NCBI GenBank assembly: GCA_004298555.1
Contig: SCQM01000042.1
Coordinates: 1-34,485 of the forward strand
DNA length: 34,485 nucleotides
DNA from: Actinomycetota bacterium
Lineage (GTDB): Bacteria; Actinomycetota; Acidimicrobiia; Acidimicrobiales; Acidimicrobiaceae
Reading direction: 5' to 3'
The translations under genes and the position numbers were made by a program. The notes beneath the pieces were generated by a model, which was not told where the DNA came from, did not search any database, and saw nothing but the letters and a program-made list of their open reading frames with translations. Below, piece after piece: positions 7,786-16,733 of the stretch. How positions within the stretch are numbered: position 1 is the first letter of the stretch; every line of letters begins with the position of its first letter.

Positions 7786-7979
7786 GCAGAGTCCTTCCTA
7801 ATTGTTTATCGCAACTGAGTGCCGTTTATTTCAATTCACAAATCTAACAGCTCAGCACCATCTCAATCAGGCTGGAAGCACTTTAGAAGACTGTTTTTGG
7901 CCGGCAAGCACCCGCAAGAAATAAATAAGGGCTGGATACTGTTGAGATATTCGCAAAGTGCAAAAGTTTTGGAGTACAT

Positions 7980-8786
7980 ATGAGCGAACAGATCGAGAAT
8001 CAGGTCATAAACGAGGCACGCATGCCGGCAATCTATCTCGGACACGGGGCACCACCTCTCCTTGACGATCCGCTATGGACCAGTCAACTTGCGCAATGGT
8101 CACTATCAATGCCCCTGCCAAAGTCGATCCTTATCATTTCTGCACACTGGGAAGCGGCTCCACTTGCACTCAGCTCTCCATCAGCATCGACGCCACTCGT
8201 GTACGATTTTTGGGGCTTCGAGGACCGGTTCTACAAGATGACCTACCCTACTCCGGATGCGAGCGCACTCGCCAAGCAGGTCACTGCCATCATCCCCAAG
8301 ACCTACTCGCTCTACCAGCATCCGAAGCGGGGCTTGGACCACGGCTCATGGGTGCCACTCAAGGTGCTTTATCCCGACGCTTCAATACCTGTTTTGCAGC
8401 TATCTCTGCCTACATTGGATCCGGAAGAGTTGGTCAGGCTGGGAACCAGGCTTCGGCCCTTGCGCGATGAGGGAGTCCTCATCATAGGATCAGGTTTTAT
8501 GACTCATGGACTGCCATTTCTGCGGGAGTTCACTCCAAATGCCAAGGCACCGGGATGGTCAGTCGAATTCGACGCATGGGCTAAGGAGAATTTGGACTCC
8601 GGCAACCTGGACCAGCTCATCAACTTTGAAAATGCACCCGGAATGCCATATGCCCACCCCACAAGCGAGCACTTTGCTCCCCTTTTTGTGGTGATGGGTG
8701 CCGCCCAGGATCCCCAAGCAAAGCCGCATACCGTCATCGAGGGATTCTTCTGGGGACTGGCCAAGCGATCCCTTGAAGTTGCCTGA
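7980..8786 (+). CDS. LigB/DODA-type extradiol ring-cleavage dioxygenase (YgiD-like)
   Basis: A 268-aa class III extradiol dioxygenase related to 4,5-DOPA dioxygenase YgiD. Conserved histidines are visible at H22 (YLGHGAP), H56 (ISAHWE), H121 (GLDHGSW), H176 (GFMTHGL) and H231 (SEHFAPL), the first two plus H231 fitting the metal site. The segment YDFWGFEDRFYKMTYP is characteristic of the DODA branch. The enzyme opens catechol-like rings next to the hydroxyls using a divalent metal and O2. GGAG lies seven bases before the ATG. It stands alone, convergent with asd, and no other aromatic degradation gene is close, so the natural substrate is open. Confidence 0.88.
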   Translation: MSEQIENQVINEARMPAIYLGHGAPPLLDDPLWTSQLAQWSLSMPLPKSILIISAHWEAAPLALSSPSASTPLVYDFWGFEDRFYKMTYPTPDASALAKQVTAIIPKTYSLYQHPKRGLDHGSWVPLKVLYPDASIPVLQLSLPTLDPEELVRLGTRLRPLRDEGVLIIGSGFMTHGLPFLREFTPNAKAPGWSVEFDAWAKENLDSGNLDQLINFENAPGMPYAHPTSEHFAPLFVVMGAAQDPQAKPHTVIEGFFWGLAKRSLEVA

Positions 8787-8867
8787 TCAGAGCCGCTTTA
8801 ATGCTGTCGGTAGAGGCCGAACTTCGCGTAGCTTAATGGCGAGCTCTGAGATATTGCCGGGAAGATC

Positions 8868-8896
8868 CGCCAGAAGGCCTTCAGGCCATGCTGGCG
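8868..8896 (-). terminator. Hairpin spanning the asd stop codon
   Basis: CGCCAG, two bases, GGCCT/AGGCC, three bases, CTGGCG. The outer 6-bp and inner 4- to 5-bp stems overlap the asd stop at 8881-8883. No T-run follows. It may act as a hairpin terminator between convergent genes or be coincidental coding structure. Confidence 0.25.
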
Positions 8897-9897
8897 CTGA
8901 TCGACTCGGCAATCTGGATCGCATTGAGAGCCGCCCCTTTGCGCAGGTTATCTCCTGAGACAAAGAAATTGACAGCCGGGCGCGAACCCAAATCTTTACG
9001 GATCCGCCCAACAAGGCAAAAGTCCCTTCCAGCCGAGTCAAGAGGAGTTGGCAAATCCACGACCTTAACGCCTGGTGCCACTGAAATTGCAGCAACTGCC
9101 TGAGAAGTGGAAAGCTCCCTGTCCAGTTCCGCATAGATCGACACCGAATGCCCGGTGAAAACCGGTACCCGCACGCAGGTGACGCTCACCTCGAGGCTCG
9201 GAAGCTCCAAAATCTTTCGTGACTCGTCGCGAAATTTGTGCTCTTCGTTTGTCTCATCGTCCACGAGGGTTCCCGCGATCGGCAGAACATTGGCAGCAAT
9301 CGGTCCGGCAAAAGCAGACGGTTTTCCAAAATCCACGCTGCGACCATCGTATGCGAGCCACATAAGCTGGCCTTCTTTATCGCTCAGCTGTTGCGCCAGC
9401 TCGGTAACTCCTGCAAGCCCGGCACCAGACACCGCCTGGTAAGTGCTCACCACCAGCTTTTTCAACCCTCCCGCACCGTCAAGCGCCTTAAGTGCTGACA
9501 TGGCGACAATGGTCGTGCAGTTTGGATTGGCAATTATTCCCTTGCGCATGTCTGACAGAGCATGGCCATTGACCTCAGGTACTACCAGCGGCACGTCAGG
9601 ATCCATCCGCCAAGCTGAAGAGTTGTCGATGACAACAGCCCCTTGCGCGGCTACCTTTGGAGCCAGTTCAATCGAAGCGGACGCGCCAGCCGAAAACAGC
9701 GCGATGTCAATGCCGCCGTAATTGCCGGAATAGGCATCCTCGACCGTGATCTCATAGCCCTTCCAAGGGAGCACCTTCCCGGCCGACTTCGGCGAAGCAA
9801 AATAGCGAATGTTGTCTACGGGAAAGTTCCGCTCCTCAAGTATGGTCCTCATTACGGTGCCAACTTGTCCGGTCGCGCCAAAAATTGCAATGTTCAC
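8881..9897 (-). CDS. asd: Aspartate-semialdehyde dehydrogenase
   Basis: About 338 aa. It makes L-aspartate-4-semialdehyde from aspartyl phosphate with NADPH, the second step to lysine/diaminopimelate, threonine and methionine. The N-terminal Rossmann motif IFGATGQVG, the nucleophile motif NPNCTT, the substrate loop VVSTYQAVSGAG and the RVPVFTGHS segment with its catalytic His are all present. The GTG at 9897 is preferred: the product then starts VNIAIFGATG like its relatives, and TAGAAT (minus strand, 9906-9911) ends 8 nt before it, consistent with leaderless transcription. A TTG at 9906 is also in frame but overlaps this -10-like box. It lies downstream of lysC with a 74-bp gap, the usual lysC-asd pair. 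Confidence 0.93.
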   Translation of the reverse strand: MNIAIFGATGQVGTVMRTILEERNFPVDNIRYFASPKSAGKVLPWKGYEITVEDAYSGNYGGIDIALFSAGASASIELAPKVAAQGAVVIDNSSAWRMDPDVPLVVPEVNGHALSDMRKGIIANPNCTTIVAMSALKALDGAGGLKKLVVSTYQAVSGAGLAGVTELAQQLSDKEGQLMWLAYDGRSVDFGKPSAFAGPIAANVLPIAGTLVDDETNEEHKFRDESRKILELPSLEVSVTCVRVPVFTGHSVSIYAELDRELSTSQAVAAISVAPGVKVVDLPTPLDSAGRDFCLVGRIRKDLGSRPAVNFFVSGDNLRKGAALNAIQIAESISASMA

Positions 9898-9971
9898 GAA
9901 GGTCAATTCTAAAGGATGAAAAATCTTTGGAAGCCAGCCGTTGCGTAATGCGGTTGTGCAACCCCAAAGAG

Positions 9972-10442
9972 CTAAAGCTCGAAGGCCTCGTGCAGCAGCT
10001 GTACAGCGCGCTCGATTACGTCTTCGCGCACCACGCAGGAGATCCTGATTGCCGAGGTCGAGATCATCTCGATGTTGATTCCCTCTTTTGCAAGCGTCTC
10101 GAACATCTTTGCCGTCACCCCCGGATTCGTCTTCATTCCTGCACCCACCAAGGAAACCCTGGCTATATCGGGATCAGCGTAAACGTCTCTGGCGCCAATT
10201 TCCTTGGCAGCCTGGGCAGCCACATTCATGGTGGCGTTCATATCGTCCTTTGGCACCGTGAAGGAAATGTCGGTCAGCCCCTCACGTGAGGTATTTTGAA
10301 CTATCATGTCGACGTTCACTCCGACATCTGCGATTTCCCGAAATATCCGCGCTGCTATTCCCGGCATGTCTGGCACCCCGGTAATAGTTACCTTGACTTC
10401 GGAAGTATCATGGCTAACTGCTGAAACTACTGCCTGTTCCAT
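9972..10442 (-). CDS. Nested aspartate kinase beta (regulatory) subunit, internal start
   Basis: In frame within lysC, codon 247 is an ATG ([18 protein letters not shown]) preceded by GAGGAG nine bases upstream. This is the place where Corynebacterium and Bacillus-type lysC genes start the separately translated beta subunit, made only of the two ACT domains (156 aa here), giving an alpha2-beta2 enzyme. The ribosome-binding site and Met are seen directly; actual internal initiation is inferred from the family. Confidence 0.5.
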   Translation of the reverse strand: MEQAVVSAVSHDTSEVKVTITGVPDMPGIAARIFREIADVGVNVDMIVQNTSREGLTDISFTVPKDDMNATMNVAAQAAKEIGARDVYADPDIARVSLVGAGMKTNPGVTAKMFETLAKEGINIEMISTSAIRISCVVREDVIERAVQLLHEAFEL

Positions 10443-11180
10443 TTCCTCATTCTCCTCACGAACCCAGGTGCCGGGCTCCCAGGTAAAGCTAGAGCGAACG
10501 TGTAACGTAACGTGATGGTTCTTCGCAAACTCGACGCTTCTCAACGCCAAAACCCTTCCGCCGGAAGCGGCGAGTTCCAACATCTCGTCATAGGAGATCT
10601 CATTTAGCTTGTGCGCCGTTGGAACAACTCGTGGATCAGCGCTAAAAATACCTGAAACATCGGTGTAAATCTCGCATAAATCGGCGTTCAGAGCTGCAGC
10701 CAAGGCGACCGCGGTGGTATCGGACCCCCCCCGCCCGAGCGTGGTCACGTCCTTATCCGTCGAAACACCCTGGAACCCCGCCACCACCGGCACTGAGCCT
10801 CTTTTGATCGATTCGAGAATCCGGCTGGGATGAATTTCCAATATCTTGGCTCTGGTATGGTCGGTATCGGTAATTATTCCGGCTTGAGAACCCGTAAACG
10901 ACGTTGCATCGATTTCCAGGTCGGCAAGCGCCATGCTCAGTAGAGACATGGAAATTCTTTCGCCTGAGGTGAGAAGCATGTCCAACTCCCGGCCCGGATG
11001 GGAATGCGACACCTCGTTGGCAAGCCGGATCAGATCGTCGGTGGTCTTTCCCATTGCCGAAACGACTGCCACAACTTCATTTCCATGCTTCCTGGTGCGC
11101 GCGATGTGGTCGGCAACCGCACGAATGCGATCCACGTCACCGACCGAAGTTCCGCCAAATTTTTGAACTATCAATGCCAC
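9972..11180 (-). CDS. lysC: Aspartate kinase (alpha subunit, full length)
   Basis: A 402-aa enzyme that phosphorylates L-aspartate, the committed step to the aspartate-family amino acids. The N-terminus has [11 protein letters not shown], the kinase region has [33 protein letters not shown] and [14 protein letters not shown], and two ACT domains follow from about residue 255 ([11 protein letters not shown] and [14 protein letters not shown]). The ACT domains mediate feedback control by lysine and/or threonine in this family. The start is GTG at 11180; no strong ribosome-binding site is seen, so it may be leaderless. An internal start for a separate beta subunit lies at 10442. asd follows on the same strand. 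Confidence 0.95.
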   Translation of the reverse strand: MALIVQKFGGTSVGDVDRIRAVADHIARTRKHGNEVVAVVSAMGKTTDDLIRLANEVSHSHPGRELDMLLTSGERISMSLLSMALADLEIDATSFTGSQAGIITDTDHTRAKILEIHPSRILESIKRGSVPVVAGFQGVSTDKDVTTLGRGGSDTTAVALAAALNADLCEIYTDVSGIFSADPRVVPTAHKLNEISYDEMLELAASGGRVLALRSVEFAKNHHVTLHVRSSFTWEPGTWVREENEEMEQAVVSAVSHDTSEVKVTITGVPDMPGIAARIFREIADVGVNVDMIVQNTSREGLTDISFTVPKDDMNATMNVAAQAAKEIGARDVYADPDIARVSLVGAGMKTNPGVTAKMFETLAKEGINIEMISTSAIRISCVVREDVIERAVQLLHEAFEL

Positions 11181-11299
11181 GTCTCAAAGCTAATAGAAGC
11201 GCCTGCCACATCTATACACCTCGTCCAAAGTTCCTATCTAAGAAAGTACCTAGCAATTGGTACAAGCATTGGCGCAAATTGCGACTAAGTTCTTGTTCC

Positions 11300-12088
11300 G
11301 TGCCTAGTGAAAAAAGACAAAGAATTCGTGAAAATCAAGCCAAAAAGGCTCAAGCTGCAGCCGCCAAGCAGCGGAGGGGGAAAACTCTGAAGCGTGCAAT
11401 CTATATTGCCGTCGGTGCAGTTGCCGCTGTGGTATTGATTTATTTCGTTTCAAAGAACTCCTCCTCGACCAGTGCGGCTCCCAAAGTTAAGACAAGTGCA
11501 ACCTCATCAACAACCACCACCACCGATGCTGCCATAGCGCCAACGTGTCCGCCGGCTGCAGGATCGGCTACCCGCGAGACCGCTTTTACCAAGGCCCCGC
11601 CAATGTGCATCAACACCTCGGCCAATTACACGGCCGTTGTAAAGACTGACGTTGGAACGTTCGACATCGCCCTTGATGCAAAAGCGGCGCCCAAAACAGT
11701 GAACAACTTCGTCTTTCTCGCCAGATACCACTTTTATGACGGTGTGATCTTCCACAGAGTCATGCCAGGATTCGTCGTTCAGGGCGGAGATCCCACTGGA
11801 ACCGGCACCGGAGGACCTGGCTACACATTCGCCGATGAACTTCCAAAGGCTGGTTCATATAAGCTCGGCTCAGTAGCTATGGCCAATACCGGATCGCCGG
11901 GTACCAACGGCAGCCAGTTCTTCATTATTGTGGGAACCCAGGGAGAGCAGCTTCCGCCGTCGTACTCACTTTTTGGCCAAGTTACGTCTGGCATGGACAT
12001 TGTACAAAAAATCGCTGCTGACGGTTCGACCAGTGGCACTCCTAAAGTTGTCCACAAAATGATCTCGGTCACAATAGAGGGACCCTAG
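11300..12088 (+). CDS. Membrane-anchored cyclophilin-type peptidyl-prolyl cis-trans isomerase
   Basis: A 262-aa protein. A basic N-terminus (PSEKRQRIRENQAKKAQAA) is followed by one transmembrane helix at about residues 33-50, a Ser/Thr-rich linker and a cyclophilin domain from about residue 113. The active-site block FHRVMPGFVVQGGDP supplies the catalytic Arg, and NGSQFFI is the second signature. The fold accelerates proline isomerisation, here on the outer side of the membrane. The frame is open far upstream, but the GTG at 11300 starts the typical actinobacterial PPIase N-terminus. It heads a tandem pair with a cytosolic paralogue 52 bp downstream and diverges from lysC. Confidence 0.9.
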   Translation: MPSEKRQRIRENQAKKAQAAAAKQRRGKTLKRAIYIAVGAVAAVVLIYFVSKNSSSTSAAPKVKTSATSSTTTTTDAAIAPTCPPAAGSATRETAFTKAPPMCINTSANYTAVVKTDVGTFDIALDAKAAPKTVNNFVFLARYHFYDGVIFHRVMPGFVVQGGDPTGTGTGGPGYTFADELPKAGSYKLGSVAMANTGSPGTNGSQFFIIVGTQGEQLPPSYSLFGQVTSGMDIVQKIAADGSTSGTPKVVHKMISVTIEGP

Positions 12089-12140
12089 AAATACTCGGCA
12101 GGATAAATGAATTCAAATCGATCCGAAAGGGCGTAAGCAT

Positions 12141-12698
12141 ATGGCAACAACGTTCCCACAGTTTGACGGTTCTTCTACCAAGACTCAGAAATTTTCTTCT
12201 CCACCGGAGATGGGTATCGACCCTTCTAAGCGCTATAGCGCAAAGATGGTCACCTCGATGGGAGAAATGGTCATCGCCTTAGATACGCAGTTGGCTCCTA
12301 AAACGGTCAACAACTTCGTTTTCCTAAGCCTCTATCACTACTTTGAAGGCATCGTTTTCCACAGGATAATTCCCGGTTTCGTAGCGCAAGGCGGTGATCC
12401 CGAAGGCACAGGCAGGGGTGGCCCGGGTTACCGCTTCGAAGACGAGCTTCCGCCGGCAGGCCGCTACGAAATCGGCACTGTGGCAATGGCAAATGCTGGA
12501 CCGAACACCAATGGCAGCCAGTTCTTCATTATTTCCGGCAAAGAAGGCACCATGCTTCCTCCTGCCTATTCAATATTCGGCAAGGTAGTCAAGGGGCTCG
12601 ACACTCTCAGTGCAATCGAGGCGGTCGGATCACGATCTGGAACTCCAAGCCAAACTGTGACGATCGAATCGGTCACCATTACTGAATCCGCAGACTAG
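12141..12698 (+). CDS. Cytosolic cyclophilin-type peptidyl-prolyl cis-trans isomerase
   Basis: A 185-aa cyclophilin without signal or membrane segment. It shares the blocks APKTVNNFVFL, FHRIIPGFVAQGGDPEGTG, NGSQFFII and PPAYSIFGKVVKG with its neighbour, so the two arose by duplication. The N-terminal 35 residues (FDGSSTKTQKFSSPPEMGID) are an extension typical of actinobacterial members. ATG at 12141 has GAAAGGGCG upstream. It is probably cotranscribed with the membrane-bound paralogue and serves cytoplasmic folding. Confidence 0.92.
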   Translation: MATTFPQFDGSSTKTQKFSSPPEMGIDPSKRYSAKMVTSMGEMVIALDTQLAPKTVNNFVFLSLYHYFEGIVFHRIIPGFVAQGGDPEGTGRGGPGYRFEDELPPAGRYEIGTVAMANAGPNTNGSQFFIISGKEGTMLPPAYSIFGKVVKGLDTLSAIEAVGSRSGTPSQTVTIESVTITESAD

Positions 12699-12729
12699 CG
12701 CAAGATACGGTGATAGTGGTCATATGCGC

Positions 12730-13416
12730 CTAAGTGTCAAGCTGGATGCGCTCTGGCAGAACCGATATATCGATTTCGGCGCCATTTGAAATCAGATGGA
12801 CAGATCCTTGGCCCATAGAGGTCCAGGATCCATCGGACTCCCTTATGAGGGCAGTCTGCTCATCTATGCCAGCGATAACAACCTCGGGTTCGGCAAGGGA
12901 CTGCGTCCTGTGCTTAAGTTCAGCAGAGGTCGTTGTGTAATGGGGCATAACTGCCAGATCCTTCACCAGCCCAAGTCCGAGCGTCAATCCCCCTCCCCTG
13001 GGATCGACCATGGGGTCGCCAAGCACCATTGCTCCGGCCGATGAGCCTGCCAAAACGGCTCCCTTGTGAAATGCACTTACCATCGCCTGGTAGCAATGTG
13101 AGTCTTTAAGCACCGAAAACAGATGCAGCGGAGATCCGCCTCCCAGATAAATGAACGGGGATTCAGCAAGCTGAAGAGCGAAGCCTGGATCTTCGGCGTC
13201 GTGACGGGTTATCACCATTGCCGCTTTAACTTTGACCCCGAAAGTCGAAAACCATTTCGTAGCATGCTCTACGGCCAAATCCGGCCTTTCATAGGCTGCT
13301 GCGGTTGGCAAAATGGTGACCTCTTTCGATCCCGACCTCTCAATTAGATAGGCATCGAAACTGCAGCCGTCATTCCACTCTGCGCCCCCAACAAGTCCAA
13401 GTATTCCCACAGCCAT
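12730..13416 (-). CDS. Cyanophycinase / peptidase E-like (S51) protein
   Basis: A 228-aa protein of the type-1 glutamine amidotransferase-like S51 group. The nucleophile elbow GSSAGAMVLGDP carries the catalytic Ser, FIYLGGGSPLHLFSVLKDS is the conserved strand-loop before it, and MPHYTTTSAE supplies the likely catalytic His. Family members hydrolyse aspartyl dipeptides or cyanophycin-type bonds in the cytoplasm; which one applies here is unclear. The ATG at 13416 is preferred over the GTG at 13425 because GAAGGTGAG lies just upstream of it. Convergent with the cyclophilin gene; the methyltransferase gene lies upstream on the same strand with a 35-bp gap, so they may be cotranscribed. Confidence 0.82.
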   Translation of the reverse strand: MAVGILGLVGGAEWNDGCSFDAYLIERSGSKEVTILPTAAAYERPDLAVEHATKWFSTFGVKVKAAMVITRHDAEDPGFALQLAESPFIYLGGGSPLHLFSVLKDSHCYQAMVSAFHKGAVLAGSSAGAMVLGDPMVDPRGGGLTLGLGLVKDLAVMPHYTTTSAELKHRTQSLAEPEVVIAGIDEQTALIRESDGSWTSMGQGSVHLISNGAEIDISVLPERIQLDT

Positions 13417-13451
13417 ATTTCTCACCTTCGTTAAGTTGATCCTAACAAAAT

Positions 13452-14105
13452 CTAAGCAAAGAAATCGCTCTTGAGCCTTGCAGTTCCCATGATTCCATGG
13501 GGTATCAGGGGCCTTCCAAGTGGAAAATTGAATCGAAATAATGTGGTAACGACCATTTGCGAGTTATCAAGCGATCCGAGGAGATCACGATTTAGATGAC
13601 AGCCGCCCGCTACCCGTTTCCACAGCGGCGTCGCTAGATTCTGGACCAGCTCGTAGACGCCCGGTGTCACCACGTGCTCGAGGAACACGAACTTTCCCCC
13701 TGGTGCAAGCATCGCGGATACGGTTCGAAGCGCCTCGTCCGGATCGGGCACGGAGCAGAGCACGAAAGTCGACACTACGAAGTCAAACGATTTTGGGGCT
13801 ATGCCGCTGCTGGAAAGATCCTCGACCGAGCCCTCTATGATCTCGATATTTCTGCCCGCTGCCTTGGACCTGAGAATCACCAGCATTTCAGGATTGGGCT
13901 CCACAACCACGAGCTGGACATCCTCCGGGTAGTGGGACAGGTTGAAACCAGTTCCAGCTCCGATTTCGAGAACCCTGCCCGACACTTGACTCAGAAGTTC
14001 CTGACGCCTTTTGGCAAGTCCGGCCTTCTCTACAAGTGGCATTAAAGCTTCGTAGACCGAAGCGAAGGAATATCTGAATCCCGGCCGTCGAGCGCTGTAT
14101 TGCAT
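13452..14105 (-). CDS. Class I SAM-dependent methyltransferase
   Basis: A 217-aa Rossmann-fold methyltransferase. Motif I is VLEIGAGTGFNL, the acidic residue of motif II is in LVVVEPNPEM, and the post-motif region SFDFVVSTFVLCSVPD resembles UbiE/METTL7-like enzymes, as does FLEHVVTPG. A C-terminal patch, LWKRVAGGCHLNRD, is also characteristic of the METTL7-like group, which methylates small molecules or lipids. ATG at 14105. It sits at the edge of the gene-poor island, upstream of the peptidase gene. Substrate unknown. Confidence 0.85.
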   Translation of the reverse strand: MQYSARRPGFRYSFASVYEALMPLVEKAGLAKRRQELLSQVSGRVLEIGAGTGFNLSHYPEDVQLVVVEPNPEMLVILRSKAAGRNIEIIEGSVEDLSSSGIAPKSFDFVVSTFVLCSVPDPDEALRTVSAMLAPGGKFVFLEHVVTPGVYELVQNLATPLWKRVAGGCHLNRDLLGSLDNSQMVVTTLFRFNFPLGRPLIPHGIMGTARLKSDFFA

Positions 14106-14649
14106 GAATTTCCAAGTTAGGCGAAAAAGTCACCTAACCGACCTAAACGTGCGAATCAAATTCAAGGAATTCCTCTCCACAAGGACTGCAGCTTGTTTCT
14201 TATCTTCTGTGCTCAGGGGAATGCCCAGGAAGATAACCCTGCACTGTTTGGCAGCACGCATACCTGACACATTCAAATTGCTCCCGAGTTCCGACACCTA
14301 CTCCCACTACTTCCATGCCAAAGGTATGACCTAGGCAAACAATTTACGGCAGGACTCCTAGCAAACCATAGGTCTTAAGTCTTATAGGTGGTAGCAAAAG
14401 TGCTGTCAAACCACCGAGTCCGGTCCATATGGGACTAGGGAGACCCAGAGGCTGGAGAGCAGTAACAAAAAGATGCCTAGTAATGCTCAGGTTTTCTGAA
14501 GCGGGTCGACCGATCGTAAATAGCCAGCGACGACCACATGCCCTTACTAGGTAAACATTTCGACGACCCATGACTGAGCCTTCTCGGGGTACAACGGCAC
14601 AATTTTGTGCTGCTTTCCTGTATCGTCAAGGTGTGGACCACTAGCGGCA
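14106..14649. other. Gene-free stretch at the left border of the island
   Basis: No reading frame here has a recognisable protein or a ribosome-binding site; the open frames are short and overlap on both strands. It may hold the decayed 3' part of the transposase remnant that follows, but I cannot align it convincingly. Confidence 0.4.
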
Positions 14650-14859
14650 AGTGAACGGTGCGTTCGGGCAGCGGACGGAGTAGCACTCGATACTAAATTC
14701 AGCGCTCATGTCGAAATCGCTCGCGCCTCGCACGATGCCATGGCCGTTGCTTGTACCGTTCAAGGCTGAGACGACCAAAACCAGATGACCACCGAACACC
14801 CGGTACCAAAGACATGGGATAACCGCAACTTTCACGGTCGTGGTATTCGAAGTCCACAA
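14650..14859 (-). pseudogene. Degraded DDE transposase fragment (IS701-like)
   Basis: On the minus strand the frame reads VIPCLWYRVFGGHLVLVV, then GIVRGASDFDMSAEFSI, then ECYSVR. This matches the order of the C-terminal catalytic part of IS701/DDE_5-like transposases, where a WY..F....VRVVL strand is followed by ALVSTDLxLSAEEIIExYxxRW. The Asp of the StD block is preserved, but the frame ends soon after and further pieces (an FTVVDFEYHDRES-like stretch) lie in another frame upstream. It is a short, inactive relic. The assignment rests on pattern memory only. Confidence 0.4.
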
Positions 14860-15289
14860 CAGTGAAGAAGCGGAGCGTGACCTGCTTGGTGAGCACCCGG
14901 AGACACGGGCTCCACGGCAGCAACTGGACCATCCGCTTCAGCTATCGGTAGCTCTCCGAACTGGGTATTTACCGCCTCATGGTGAAGGTCCGTCACGTCC
15001 GGACTGTATCTGCCGGAAGTTAAATAGCGACCGGGACCCAGATAAGTGTCGGAGCTCATGCCCGAATCAATCGCGGTGATCGGAGGAGCCAACATCCACA
15101 GTGAGGCAATGCAGTGACGCCAAGTTAGCAAACCGATGGAACTGAGCCTGCACGTCTGACTGATGAGGGCCGAGCCAGCCGCATACTAACCAATTCACAT
15201 TTGCCGGCCTCTCCTAATTGTACGAGCACGAGGCCAAGGAGTCCCTGATTTCTCATCAGTGAACCGCGGAAAGTAGTATCATGTGACGC
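14860..15289. other. Gene-free stretch inside the island
   Basis: Only short overlapping frames are present. Fragments on the minus strand near 14860-14930 may continue the transposase relic in a shifted frame. No promoter, RNA gene or repeat is evident. Confidence 0.35.
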
Positions 15290-15838
15290 GTGACGGCTTA
15301 TTGCGATTTGCCGGAGACCGGGGCAACTGGGAAGCAATCGTTGCTCGCCATAGTCGCGGCGAGTGTGGTGGTCACTGACCTCGTCGCCAACCCTCGTTTC
15401 GGAACCCCAATCTACACCCGGAAGAGCCCCAGTTCCAGCTGCACCAATGACCTCTTCGGACTTTCCACGCTCTTTGTCGCGGCCCTCGAGGCGCAGCCAG
15501 CCGCCCAAGATGGATCGGGTGGGTCGTCGAAGTCCCTGAACCCGACGGCGCTATTGGTAGCGAGTCGCCATAACGAGCTACTCGGCTACTCGCCGGATCA
15601 CGACGAGGCGGCTGACGCCGTCATGATAAACCTACCTACCGATCTACGGAGACCTGGTCACCGTGAGTGAGTACCAGGACACCGGTCGTGTCGCCATCTG
15701 CGAGAAGGACGCGGTGAGACCGGCAAGCATCGACTCTTTGGGCTTTTCTCCGGCGAGCGGGGAAGCCACCTGCGCACCTATCATGGCGCGGACTGCCCGG
15801 AGATTTCATTCCTGCGACCTCGCCGGTCCACACTGAGG
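15290..15838 (+). pseudogene. Frameshifted reading frame of unknown function
   Basis: From a GTG at 15290 the frame shows strong G/C preference in third codon positions (LLAIVAASVVVTDLVANPRF, LSTLFVAALEAQPAAQDGSG), as in the two genes that follow. The preference stops near 15620. From about 15642 a different plus-strand frame shows it instead (YGDLVTVSEYQDTGRVAICE) and runs towards 15838. This looks like one former coding region broken by a frameshift, possibly with a second shift near 15740. No family is recognised. A sequencing error would give the same picture. Confidence 0.3.
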
Positions 15839-15845
15839 TTCCGGC

Positions 15846-16727
15846 ATGTTCTGCACCAACTGCGGATCGCCCCTCGAAGAAGCCCATGACTTCTGTACGG
15901 CCTGTGGCTCCAAAGTGGGTCAGCCCGCGCCGACCCCGGCGCCGCTGAGGTCCGTTCAAGTCACCTGCCACCTATGCAAACACAGTTTCGCGACGGACGG
16001 CAAGACGAAGCGGACAACATGTCCTGCGTGCGGAGCAACCGGCCGCTGGTTCCGCTGCACTGGCTGCCACAAGACGGTGGGGATCTGGAGTAACAGCGAT
16101 GAGGAGACATGGACCTTCACGTGCCCACTCTGCGGTGTGCGCCAGACCCAGTCCGCACCTGCTCCCGCTTCTATAAGAAAAAGAAAGGGCATTGGATCGG
16201 CCATCTTTACGCTGACCTTGGCGGCCATTACCGTGGGATTGTTCCTGTTCCACCAACAACTTGTTAGCTGGTTGTCCGAACTGGGCAGCACAACAGCTTC
16301 CTCCTCGGGGCCGGGATCATTGGGCAGATCGGACTCGAATGTGCCAAACTCGGCCGGGGGAAGCGGTGCAACTACCGGCCCGTACTGCCTCATCCAGCCG
16401 GATGGTGGAGCAGATGGGGTTTCGCTCTACCACCGGGTGAACACCAGAACCACGGCTCCCTGCTATTCCCACTGGAATCTCACCGTCGCTAACGGTGGTC
16501 TCATTAATTTCGGCCGCGCATGTGGCTTCTATGTCAACGATCAGGGACCTTCCGCAGTTCCCCTCAACATCTGGAACATCATCAAATGGGGTGAGACTCC
16601 GGTACCTGGGACCGGCCAGGCCGTGTACACGGCGTGGCTGCATGACGGCACGGTCATCAACCTAGCCTGTGTCGCGATCTCCGAGAATGCACCTCAAACA
16701 ACTCTGATAAGCAACGATTGGGGGTAG
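15846..16727 (+). CDS. Membrane protein with three N-terminal zinc ribbons, unknown function
   Basis: A 293-aa protein. Six CxxC knuckles form three consecutive zinc ribbons: C3/C6 with C17/C20 (MFCTNCG...FCTACG, the common short ribbon), C41/C44 with C59/C62, and C71/C74 with C93/C96. A basic stretch (RKRKG) leads into one transmembrane helix at about residues 116-134. A Ser/Gly-rich linker and an extracytoplasmic domain of about 120 residues follow, with four Cys and several Trp, which I do not recognise. The topology should be cytoplasmic ribbons and an external domain. The start ATG opens the ribbon motif directly. A similar gene follows after 6 bp, so the two are an operon. Base composition is GC-richer than in the flanking genes. 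Confidence 0.75.
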   Translation: MFCTNCGSPLEEAHDFCTACGSKVGQPAPTPAPLRSVQVTCHLCKHSFATDGKTKRTTCPACGATGRWFRCTGCHKTVGIWSNSDEETWTFTCPLCGVRQTQSAPAPASIRKRKGIGSAIFTLTLAAITVGLFLFHQQLVSWLSELGSTTASSSGPGSLGRSDSNVPNSAGGSGATTGPYCLIQPDGGADGVSLYHRVNTRTTAPCYSHWNLTVANGGLINFGRACGFYVNDQGPSAVPLNIWNIIKWGETPVPGTGQAVYTAWLHDGTVINLACVAISENAPQTTLISNDWG

Positions 16728-16733
16728 CAACTG

